A stretch of 51,640 nucleotides of DNA from Dysgonamonadaceae bacterium (lineage in GTDB: Bacteria > Bacteroidota > Bacteroidia > Bacteroidales > Dysgonomonadaceae). Where the stretch lies: positions 1 through 51,640 of the forward strand of contig JAISUH010000064.1 in NCBI GenBank assembly GCA_031272205.1, in the 5' to 3' direction. The notes under the pieces were generated by a model. That model was not told the DNA's origin. It did no database searches and was given only the letters and a program-made list of their open reading frames with translations. Shown piece after piece: positions 16,832 through 27,412 of the stretch (positions are counted from its first letter, which is position 1; every line of letters starts with the position of its first letter). Both the position numbers and the translations under genes were made by a program.

Positions 16832-18238
16832 CTATTTGAACGCACTGAAAATCAAATCGATTTTCATGTCTTCCGGTTTCTTACTCAACGTAACAGCTGC
16901 CGGCATCATCAGGTTATGGACAGCGGTATATACCGTGCTTGAGCTGGATGTGCTGCTTGAGGTGCTAACATCCACCGGCACGAGCAAAAACGGCAAGTCG
17001 AAGGTCTCCGTCCCGTTTTTGTATTTGTCCACCTCCTTGTAATAGTTGATCATCGTGGCGATATTTCCGAAATCGTAAGTGTAGGACGTCGATGAGAAGG
17101 TGGCGAGAAACGAGGTCTTGCTGTCCATCAATTTGCCTTTTTCAAAGAAGGATTTCAGGGAATCCTGATGGATAAGCATCATATAAGTCGGTGGGCTGAT
17201 TTTTACCAAATTGTTGTCGTAATTGTTTTCGGTCAGGGCTTTTATCGAAAAATAGGCTTGGTTTAACGAGCCTGTTTTCAGCTTGTCTTGAATTTGAGAC
17301 AAGGGGAAAACAATTTTCGTATCCACACCGGCCGGGCTTGCTACGTATGTCTTTTCGCTATTGTCGGGTAAGAGATCGGCGTGTTTGTTTGCGATGTGAT
17401 TGATTTGAATAACTTCGGGCGTCATGGTCAGCGTGAAAACCGAGGTCAGGGTTGTATCGGCTCCGGTGGAAGCGCCTCCTGCTTTTATATAGTGGTAATT
17501 AACATTGATGGATGTCTGCGAAACATTGACGATGGTGCTGTTCCCAAAGGTCGGGGTGATGTACAAACCTCTGAAATATTCGTTGAACGCATCCGCGTTT
17601 TTAAATGCGGTTGATGAAGGGTCGTTGAATTCTTGGAGAAAATCTTCGCCCAATGAATTGGGGAGATTGATATTGATGTGATAAACCCGCAAGGTATCGT
17701 AAATGGTCGTGTAATAAGTATAGGAATAATAGCTGTAAGGAATGTCTTCATAATCGGCATTTTTTCCCGTGAAACTCTGGCTTCCTATCGGCGACGACAT
17801 GTCGCAATATTCCGTTGGGTCGATGTTGTTGTACGCTTTGGCCGGCAAGGCTTTGTTTACGGGATATGCGGAGATCTGCATCGGGGCGAGGGAGTCGCCT
17901 ATCAGCGATGAATAATAAACCGTAAGCCGTACAGAATCGATAACTGCGCCGCTCGCAAACTTCGAAGCCTCGGAGTAGTAAAATTGTCCGATGTAATCGG
18001 ATTTGATGGTTCCATAAACGGGATCGGAATATTCGCCCAGCACCGGGTATTTGGTTTTCATGTAGATGGAATCTACGTTCAAGGTGCTTGCCGACAAATT
18101 CAGCGTTCCGGTGGTTACCTCTATTCCGTCGCCGCCGGGCTGAATGTTGTATCCTATTTGGCTTAAGTTGTCATTACACGAGGGGAAGAGGGTAATAACC
18201 CAACCCAACAATGCGAAAAACAGAAAATGATGCTTCAT
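16832..18238 (-). CDS. DUF4270 family lipoprotein
   Basis: The 468-residue protein starts at the ATG at 18238 (MKHHFLFFALLGWVITLFPS followed by Cys), a lipoprotein signal; an in-frame TTG three codons earlier is less likely. The N-terminal part (LSQIGYNIQPGGDGIEV, then DSIYMKTKYPVLGEYSDPVYG) and the following VIDSVRLTVYY strand match DUF4270, a family found in Bacteroidota and of unknown function. The protein is mostly beta and Ser/Thr-rich near its C-terminus (STSSSTSSSST region). It lies 154 bases downstream of the starch-synthase-like gene on the same strand. Similar neighbours occur in other Bacteroidales as far as I recall, so the two may act together. Confidence 0.8.
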   Translation of the reverse strand: MKHHFLFFALLGWVITLFPSCNDNLSQIGYNIQPGGDGIEVTTGTLNLSASTLNVDSIYMKTKYPVLGEYSDPVYGTIKSDYIGQFYYSEASKFASGAVIDSVRLTVYYSSLIGDSLAPMQISAYPVNKALPAKAYNNIDPTEYCDMSSPIGSQSFTGKNADYEDIPYSYYSYTYYTTIYDTLRVYHININLPNSLGEDFLQEFNDPSSTAFKNADAFNEYFRGLYITPTFGNSTIVNVSQTSINVNYHYIKAGGASTGADTTLTSVFTLTMTPEVIQINHIANKHADLLPDNSEKTYVASPAGVDTKIVFPLSQIQDKLKTGSLNQAYFSIKALTENNYDNNLVKISPPTYMMLIHQDSLKSFFEKGKLMDSKTSFLATFSSTSYTYDFGNIATMINYYKEVDKYKNGTETFDLPFLLVPVDVSTSSSTSSSSTVYTAVHNLMMPAAVTLSKKPEDMKIDLIFSAFK

Positions 18239-18392
18239 TCGTTTCAACTTAAATGTTGTTTTTTTGACCGCGCAAATATCTGAAAAAATAGCGGGATAAC
18301 AAAACTTTTCGGGCTTTCTTCACCCATTTTACAATTATTTTTATATCCTGTAGAGAGAAAGGGCTTCTTAGTGAAAAATCGTAAAACGAGCA

Positions 18393-19205
18393 TCAAACAT
18401 CGATTTTATCGTAGAAATCACTGGTTTTTTCCACCATTTCATCAAAATCGGGATAGTAGGGAAGTCGTTCAATGCCTTTCTCCTCGATGTATTTGGCTAT
18501 TTCGGGGGAAATGGTCTCGGAAGCTTGGACAATACCGTCGGAAAAATCGATGGCTAACTTTGTCAAGTTCTCGAAGTCCATTGCGCCTCGTCCTTTCACG
18601 TCTTCGATTTCTTTGCTGCCAATGGCGTCGAAGCGCAGTTTATCGGCGAAACTCTCACGGAACGGGGTTTCGAGCATATCGTTGTAAACCGAATAGATTA
18701 CCTTTGTATTTTTGAAGCAAGGATCATCGATATAACCTTTTTTCAGGTAAAACGGCACCAAGGCCGTCATCCAGCCGTGACAGTGTACTATGTCGGGAAT
18801 CCACCGGAGTTTTTTGATGGTTTCCATCACGCCGCGGATAAAAAAGATACTTCTCTCATCGCTGTCTTCGTATTCGATGCCGGTTGCATCGTTAACCCGA
18901 TTTTCGAAAAAGTCTTCGTTATCGATGAAATATACCTGCATCCGCGCCGGTTGCAGCGATGCCACTTTGATGATGAGCGAGTGGTCGGTGTCGTCGATAA
19001 TCAAGTTCATCCCCGAAAGACGGATTACCTCATGCAATTGATTCCTCCGCTCGTTGATATTACCGTATTTTGGCATGAAAGTGCGTATTTCGCGCCCTTT
19101 TTCCTGTATGGCTTGCGGCAAATATCGACTGGTATATGAAACGGGAGTTTCAGGTAAATACGGAAATATTTCTTGCGTGATGTAGAGAATTCTTTTTGGA
19201 GCCAT
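18393..19205 (-). CDS. Starch/glycogen synthase catalytic-domain-like protein (GT5-type N-terminal half only)
   Basis: The protein has 270 residues and aligns with the N-terminal Rossmann half of GT5 GlgA: RILYITQEIFPYLPET, IQEKGREIRTFMPKYG, and DIVHCHGWMTALVPFYLK near residue 140. The C-terminal half of a GT-B enzyme is absent, and the frame ends cleanly, so this is not a recent frameshift. The position where GlgA has the ADP-glucose-binding Lys-x-Gly-Gly-Leu motif reads PETPVSYTSRYL here, with no lysine-glycine-glycine. It is therefore unlikely to be an active synthase. Short proteins of this kind are commonly annotated as glycogen/starch synthase in Bacteroidota. A good promoter precedes it. 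True glycogen synthesis in this organism probably relies on the GT3 enzyme at 7599-9293. Confidence 0.8.
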   Translation of the reverse strand: MAPKRILYITQEIFPYLPETPVSYTSRYLPQAIQEKGREIRTFMPKYGNINERRNQLHEVIRLSGMNLIIDDTDHSLIIKVASLQPARMQVYFIDNEDFFENRVNDATGIEYEDSDERSIFFIRGVMETIKKLRWIPDIVHCHGWMTALVPFYLKKGYIDDPCFKNTKVIYSVYNDMLETPFRESFADKLRFDAIGSKEIEDVKGRGAMDFENLTKLAIDFSDGIVQASETISPEIAKYIEEKGIERLPYYPDFDEMVEKTSDFYDKIDV

Positions 19206-19231
19206 TAAACGAATGTCTTAAAAATAAAGTA

Positions 19232-19265
19232 CAAAGATAATAAAAAAAAATTGTATAACTACAAA
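19232..19265 (-). promoter_or_regulatory. Promoter for the starch-synthase-like gene
   Basis: On the minus strand this reads TTTG (19262-19265 on the plus strand as CAAA), 22 bases, then TATCTTTG (19232-19239 as CAAAGATA). Both elements of the Bacteroidota promoter are present, 27 bases upstream of the ATG. Confidence 0.6.
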
Positions 19266-19349
19266 ATTTTATGGATGCTTTTTTTGATTTTCACAGAGTT
19301 TTCGATAAAACAGGGGGGCTTTTGTTGAAAATCGGACGGAAAATATAGC

Positions 19350-19380
19350 GTTGAATTACGGCAAAAAATACGTATCTTTG
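19350..19380 (+). promoter_or_regulatory. Promoter for the MATE gene
   Basis: GTTG at 19350-19353, 19 bases, then TATCTTTG at 19373-19380 match the -33 and -7 elements closely. It rules out the in-frame start at 19351, which lies in the -33 element, and supports the ATG at 19426. Confidence 0.6.
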
Positions 19381-19425
19381 CGCCCCTTATCGGTGAAAAA
19401 ACATGCGGTAAAAAATTTATGTTGC

Positions 19426-20745
19426 ATGTACTCTAACAGGCAAATACTAAAGATAAGCTATCCCATATTCCTGAGTTTGCTGACGCAAAACATCATACAG
19501 GTAATAAGCACCGCTTTTTTGGGTCGAGTGGGGGAGGTTGAACTTGGGGCTTCGGCTTTGGGCGGCTTGTTCTATGTCGCCATTTTTACGCTCGGCTTCG
19601 GATTCAGCATGGGCGGTCAGATTCTTATCGGGCGACGAAACGGGGAGGGGCGCTTCGACCGTATTGGCGAGATTGTTTTGCAAGGAATGGTTTTTTTGCT
19701 TGCTGCGGCGTTGATTCTGATTCCCGTTGTAGGATATGTTTCGAGGCACGGGCTTACGCTTCTCTTTCGGTCTGCAAACGTCGCTCAGGCCGCTATCGAA
19801 TATCTTGACCTGCGTATCTACGGGCTGATTTTTGCTTTTGTCAACTCCATGTTCCGCGCTTTTTATGTAGGCATTGCCCGGACAAAAGTGCTCACGCTGA
19901 ACGCAGGCGTGATGGCGGGGGTGAATGTATTTTTCGATTACGGGCTGATTTTTGGAAATTTTGGCCTGCCCGAAATGGGTATCAGCGGGGCTGCGTTGGC
20001 AGCAGTGATTTCGGAAGCGGCATCCACCTTGTTTTTTGTCCTGTTTTCGTTGAAAACGGTGGACGGAGTCAAATACGGTTTCCGCCGCATGCGTTTCCGG
20101 TGGAGCGTAGTAAAAAAGGTGCTCGATATCTCGGTTTTCATGATGATTCAATTCCTTTTTTCCATCGGTACATGGATGCTTTTCTTTTCGTTTATCGAGC
20201 ATTTGGGCGAACGCGAATTGGCCGTTTCGAACATCATCCGCAGTTTTTACATGTTGCTGACAATTCCGGCCACTGCGATGGGGTCGGCTACAAGTACCAT
20301 GGTCAGCAATACCATTGGTGCGGGGCATAAAGAGCAGGTGCTGAATTTGGTGAAGCGGGGAGCGCTGCTTAGCTTGGGCGTTATGATAGTTGTGATTACT
20401 GCGGTTGGCCTCTCCTCCGAAATGTTTGTTCGCATTTATACCGATGATGTGTCGTTGCTAAACGATACTTTGCCCCCGTTTTTTGTGCTGCTTTCCTCCC
20501 TTCCGTTTTTTGCGGTGGGGGCGGTATTGTTTAATGCCGTTTCCGGAACGGGAAATACACGCATGACCTTAGTTTTTGAGCTCATTACGCTTGCCGTTTA
20601 CACAACGTATATATGGTATATTGTGCTGCATTTGAGGTCTTCAGTCGCCTTGGCATGGACAAGCGAGCATCTTTACTGGGGGATTATCGCGATACTTTCG
20701 TTGTTTTATTTGCGCGGTGGGATGTGGAAGAAGAAACAGATCTGA
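19426..20745 (+). CDS. MATE family multidrug efflux transporter
   Basis: The protein has 439 residues from the ATG at 19426 with about twelve membrane segments. The start reads MYSNRQILKISYPIFLSLLT, and FLGRVGEVELGASALGG follows, both typical of the first helices of MATE antiporters. The second half repeats the pattern around AVSNIIRSFYMLLTIPATAMGSATSTMVSN. It should exchange a drug-like or metabolic organic cation for sodium or protons in the inner membrane. The physiological substrate cannot be inferred. It sits alone on a well-formed promoter, divergent from the starch-synthase-like gene. Confidence 0.92.
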   Translation: MYSNRQILKISYPIFLSLLTQNIIQVISTAFLGRVGEVELGASALGGLFYVAIFTLGFGFSMGGQILIGRRNGEGRFDRIGEIVLQGMVFLLAAALILIPVVGYVSRHGLTLLFRSANVAQAAIEYLDLRIYGLIFAFVNSMFRAFYVGIARTKVLTLNAGVMAGVNVFFDYGLIFGNFGLPEMGISGAALAAVISEAASTLFFVLFSLKTVDGVKYGFRRMRFRWSVVKKVLDISVFMMIQFLFSIGTWMLFFSFIEHLGERELAVSNIIRSFYMLLTIPATAMGSATSTMVSNTIGAGHKEQVLNLVKRGALLSLGVMIVVITAVGLSSEMFVRIYTDDVSLLNDTLPPFFVLLSSLPFFAVGAVLFNAVSGTGNTRMTLVFELITLAVYTTYIWYIVLHLRSSVALAWTSEHLYWGIIAILSLFYLRGGMWKKKQI

Positions 20746-20808
20746 ATTTGTTTCAAAAAGTCGGGTCTTATTCGTGCTTTTGTTTTTACTTTGATTAAAA
20801 ATTATGCT

Positions 20809-20816
20809 TATCTTTG
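20809..20816 (+). promoter_or_regulatory. -7 box (TATCTTTG) for the unknown exported protein and ligA
   Basis: TATCTTTG matches the -7 consensus 27 bases before the ATG at 20843. A TTTG at 20790-20793 is present but at 15 bases it is closer than usual. The box excludes the in-frame start at 20804. Confidence 0.5.
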
Positions 20817-20842
20817 GGCAAAATTGTGTGGACGATTTCGTG

Positions 20843-23942
<3,100 letters not shown>

Positions 23943-23964
23943 TATATTCTCATTGTTTTAAGTG

Positions 23965-24022
23965 GAAACCCCGGTTTCTCGTATCCTCGCTCAGTTCTAA
24001 CGATACGGAAATCCGGGGTTTC
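23965..24022. repeat. 21-bp imperfect inverted repeat between ligA and the BACON lipoprotein gene
   Basis: GAAACCCCGG at 23965-23974 pairs with CCGGGGTTTC at 24013-24022, and GTATC at 23981-23985 pairs with GATAC at 24002-24006, giving a nearly continuous 21-bp stem around a 16-base loop. It lies between two convergent genes and could end both transcripts, but neither side has a T-run, so factor-dependent termination or mRNA end protection is as likely. Confidence 0.6.
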
Positions 24023-24087
24023 GCACAATTAATTCTACTAAAATTCAAACAAAACTATGAAATTAAAAAAACACGTTTATGTCATTT

Positions 24088-25602
24088 TCAATTGGCTTTG
24101 CAAATTTCGATATTGTCGAGGAACCAGCGGTTGGCTGTAGCTAACTTCCAGTTGGTCTGACGAATCGTAATCTTGGTGTCTTTGGTAATAGCAACGCCGG
24201 TGAGCGCTACTTCGGCCGTGATCCACTCAAGTTTCTGACCGCTCGCGAAATAACTGTTCGACGTGGGTGTAACGGTAAATTCCACCTCGCTGCTCCCATT
24301 GGCAACGATGATGATCAGGGTAACAGGGTCGATTGTGCCTGAAGCTTGGCGCATCGGACACCAGTCGAACGACATCACGGTTGAAACGCCGTCGGGGATA
24401 TTCTCAATCTTCGGAAGGATGATACCGGCCTGATAGCCCGTCTTGCCAAATTTGAGGTAATTTTCCTGAAGGTAGATACATTCGCTCGCATTATCGCTCG
24501 TTGGGGTTACGCGCAGGAACGAATATCCCTTTTCGAGAAGGGCATCTTCGGAGGTAACGCCGTTAACCGCTGTGCTTGATGCCGATATCTGCGGGGCTGT
24601 TGCGCTGAGGTTGTCCGTCTCGACCGTTCGGCCTGCTGAGCTGGCTGCTGCATACGGGGCAAGCCACTCGAAATTTTCGGAGAAATAGATGATTTTCTGG
24701 ATTCCATGGTCTTCGAGGTCGGCGACGATGATTTTGACCGCCGGGGCAGCCACTCCGTCGAAATAACCCTTGACCGTTACAAGATGCCCGTTCATCGATG
24801 CCAGATTCAGCGATGCGGGAGCATCGGTGAGGCTGGCCGAATAGGTAGCTCCCTCGACCGTAATCTTGCTGCCGGTTAAAACGCCGCTTACTTCGACAAA
24901 TTCCCGCGTCCCCGGATTGTAAGTGTCTATCCGGTCGGTTATGTCAGTCGTTGCGGGATAGGTCGCCGTTCCGCCCGTCGATACCGTTTCTATCCGGTCG
25001 GCTTCCACAAGGGTAAGCGACTGTGTATTGGACGATTTGGAACCCCAAATCGAGATTTTGTCTCCAACACTTACGGATTCGCTGCTCAACACATAGACGT
25101 TTTTTTGTCCGTCGGAAACAACAAATCCTGCCGACGAAACGGCCATGACGGTTACATTGGGAACAGATACGACCGTCTCGTTGCTTAAAGCATCGAGTTC
25201 GCCAACCGTATATTCCCTTACATCACGGTACTTGTCTCCTGACTGATTGATAAGTACTTCCGCACGGCTGGCAAGAGTGGCGCCTTTGAAAACAACGACG
25301 GCTTTCCTCGGATTGTCCAATGCTCCGCCGCGCATGTTGTCGGACACCGAAACGGTTACATCCATCACGCCGCTGCCCGAAGCAGGGCTAACCGTTATCC
25401 ATTCGGGAACTTCCGTAATCCAGTCAGCATCGGCATAAACGGTGATGATTTGGCTTGTGGCATTGTTCCCGTCGAAGGTCAATGAACTGGCGCTCGCCAG
25501 AACAGCCTTCGAAAGTCCCGATTCTTCTTTTTCGCAACTCCCTACAGAAAACAGGGTTGCCGTCAGAAGCAGGGCTGTATATGCACATTTCAAAAATTTC
25601 AT
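24088..25602 (-). CDS. BACON-domain surface lipoprotein of the glp/SusCD locus
   Basis: The protein has 504 residues with a lipoprotein signal ending SVGSC. Residues about 35-120 have the BACON pattern: ITVYADADWITEVPEWITVSP, then SGSGVMDVTVSVSDN, a proline/arginine turn and EVLINQSGD. Residues about 130-280 look like OB-fold or DUF5689-like repeats (VVSVPNVTVMAVSSAGFVVSDG, VEVSGVLTGSKITVEG). The C-terminal 180 residues are beta-rich and include WFLDNIEI near the end. No hydrolase motif is visible. It is the last gene of the ten-gene unit, 27 bases after susD. Genes in this position usually encode extra surface ligand-binding lipoproteins, so a substrate-binding role is inferred. Confidence 0.8.
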   Translation of the reverse strand: MKFLKCAYTALLLTATLFSVGSCEKEESGLSKAVLASASSLTFDGNNATSQIITVYADADWITEVPEWITVSPASGSGVMDVTVSVSDNMRGGALDNPRKAVVVFKGATLASRAEVLINQSGDKYRDVREYTVGELDALSNETVVSVPNVTVMAVSSAGFVVSDGQKNVYVLSSESVSVGDKISIWGSKSSNTQSLTLVEADRIETVSTGGTATYPATTDITDRIDTYNPGTREFVEVSGVLTGSKITVEGATYSASLTDAPASLNLASMNGHLVTVKGYFDGVAAPAVKIIVADLEDHGIQKIIYFSENFEWLAPYAAASSAGRTVETDNLSATAPQISASSTAVNGVTSEDALLEKGYSFLRVTPTSDNASECIYLQENYLKFGKTGYQAGIILPKIENIPDGVSTVMSFDWCPMRQASGTIDPVTLIIIVANGSSEVEFTVTPTSNSYFASGQKLEWITAEVALTGVAITKDTKITIRQTNWKLATANRWFLDNIEICKAN

Positions 25603-25629
25603 GATTATGTAAATTTAATACGTTTCAAT

Positions 25630-27390
25630 TTAGAAATTAAGTCCGTCATTCCATCCCGGATTCTGCGTGAGATTCTTGTTGAGAGAACGCTCGTTGATAG
25701 GAATGGGGTAGAGATAGTCCCTCACTTCGTTGAACTTGGTTCTCTCTACGTTCTTGTGGAAGTCGAGATTTCCTTTATTCCCGTTGGTGAGTAAAATTTC
25801 TTCGCCAATCTTATATACCTGTACGCCTGCGGGGGCGGACGGTTTGGCGTCTTCGTAGAGGATCAGGTCGGTGTTTCCGTCGCCGGAGAGATCGTAGGAA
25901 CCGGGGCCCGGAAAATACATACCGATGAGATCTCTGTCGATGCAAGAACCTGCTTTCCATCGCATAAGATCGGTTAAACGGAAGCCTTCCTGTACCAACT
26001 CAACCGCGCGTTCGCGACGAATTTCGAGGATAATGCCGCTGCTCACATTCGGGTACATCTCTTTGAGATACCGGTCTGCCGCCACGCCGATACTGAGGTT
26101 GGGCATGCCTGCGCGAGCCCGGATTTTATTTACAGAGAGATCCAAGTCGGCTTGCGTCAGTGTTCCCAGTTCGGCTTTCGCTTCGGCATAGTTTAGAAGC
26201 ACTTCGGCATAACGATAGACCGGAAGGTCGCAGGTTGAACGGTCGTTGCGGTCAACATTACCGCCGGAAGCGGTAGGATCCTGAACAAACTTGATGGGCT
26301 GATAACCGGTAACCGTAACACCGAGGTCGGATGCAAGCACTTCGGTCTTTCCGATCCGTGTATATCCGGGTGTGCGGATGCTCTGTGCCAAACGCGGGTC
26401 GCGATTTTTCACCTCGTCGGCAAACGGCATCGATTCCCATCCCACTTGGTCGGTGAATGCAGTGCCGTCGGACATCAGATACTGATCGACCATGTTCTTG
26501 GTATAACCCGGACGACCCTGAGTCGGCACCAGCGTATAGGCCGTAGCATTGTGATAAATACCGAGTCCGTAATCGAACTTGATAGCCAAGATATACTCGT
26601 CTGTACTGGCATTTTCCTGCGCGAAGAGCGTCAGGTAATCCTTCTTCGGGTTGCCGGTCGTGTACAGCTTGTAGGGGCTTCCGTCGATTAAGGTCTTTGC
26701 CGCCTTTGCCGCCAAATCGAGATAATACTGATAATCGTGTCCTTCGAGACTAATCCCGTGATATTTCCGGTAGGTTCCTTCGTACAGGCAGAACTGCGCT
26801 TTCAGAGCCAGTGCAGCCCATTTGTTGGCTCGATAGGTGCTCACGTCCGAAGACAGGTTCGCGATGGCTTCATCGACGTCTTCGATCATCTTAGTCATCA
26901 CCAGTTCGCGCGAGTCGCGAGGATTGTATAACTCTTCGTCCGCCGAACCGAGTTGTTGGCCGTACCAAGGCACATCTCCAAATCGTTTCACCTTTTCGAA
27001 ATAGAAGTAGGCTCTGAAAAATTTCGTCAGGGCTTTGTATTTGGTAACCGCCTGTTCGTCTTCACATTGGTCTGCATATTCGAGGAGCGTATTCATGCGG
27101 CGCAAATCGGTCCAAGTCCATCCTCCGCCGGAGTTGGGAACCGTGCGTTTGTTACCGCCCTGAAGAATATCGGAAAGAGTCAATTGAACCAAAAGGTCAC
27201 TCTGTTCATTGAACGGGGACTTGTTCAGCAGGTTGTTATAGAAGGGATTGCTGAATAGCTGCAGGTCGCCTTCGGTTTTGAAATAATCCTTCTCCGAAAT
27301 TTTATCCAATGGTTTCGTATCGAGGAGATTATCACAAGCCGACAAACCTACTGTTAGCATAATAATAGCCAAAATAATAAATCGCTTCAT
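25630..27390 (-). CDS. RagB/SusD family outer-membrane nutrient-binding lipoprotein
   Basis: The protein has 586 residues from the ATG at 27390 (MKRFIILAIIMLTVGLSAC), a lipoprotein signal followed by DNLLDTKPLDKISEKDYF, the classic SusD N-terminus. Mid-protein ALTKFFRAYFYFEKVKRFGDVPWY and AEVLLNYAEAKAELG are SusD tetratricopeptide-like helices. The C-terminus has IRRERAVELVQEGFRLTDLMRW, and then YPIPINERSLNKNLTQNPGW. SusD proteins cap the SusC barrel and bind the substrate at the cell surface. The gene is 22 bases downstream of susC. With no glycoside hydrolase in the unit, the substrate is inferred to be a glycerophosphate compound rather than a plain glycan. An upstream ATG at 27402 is in frame but gives no better signal. 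Confidence 0.97.
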   Translation of the reverse strand: MKRFIILAIIMLTVGLSACDNLLDTKPLDKISEKDYFKTEGDLQLFSNPFYNNLLNKSPFNEQSDLLVQLTLSDILQGGNKRTVPNSGGGWTWTDLRRMNTLLEYADQCEDEQAVTKYKALTKFFRAYFYFEKVKRFGDVPWYGQQLGSADEELYNPRDSRELVMTKMIEDVDEAIANLSSDVSTYRANKWAALALKAQFCLYEGTYRKYHGISLEGHDYQYYLDLAAKAAKTLIDGSPYKLYTTGNPKKDYLTLFAQENASTDEYILAIKFDYGLGIYHNATAYTLVPTQGRPGYTKNMVDQYLMSDGTAFTDQVGWESMPFADEVKNRDPRLAQSIRTPGYTRIGKTEVLASDLGVTVTGYQPIKFVQDPTASGGNVDRNDRSTCDLPVYRYAEVLLNYAEAKAELGTLTQADLDLSVNKIRARAGMPNLSIGVAADRYLKEMYPNVSSGIILEIRRERAVELVQEGFRLTDLMRWKAGSCIDRDLIGMYFPGPGSYDLSGDGNTDLILYEDAKPSAPAGVQVYKIGEEILLTNGNKGNLDFHKNVERTKFNEVRDYLYPIPINERSLNKNLTQNPGWNDGLNF

Positions 27391-27412
27391 AGTGATTGTC
27401 ATTTATTGTTAT

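Noticed and set aside
19447-20328. Minus-strand open frame opposite the MATE gene
   Set aside because: It is His-, Gln- and Lys-rich with no membrane segments or motifs and is explained as a shadow of the MATE reading frame.
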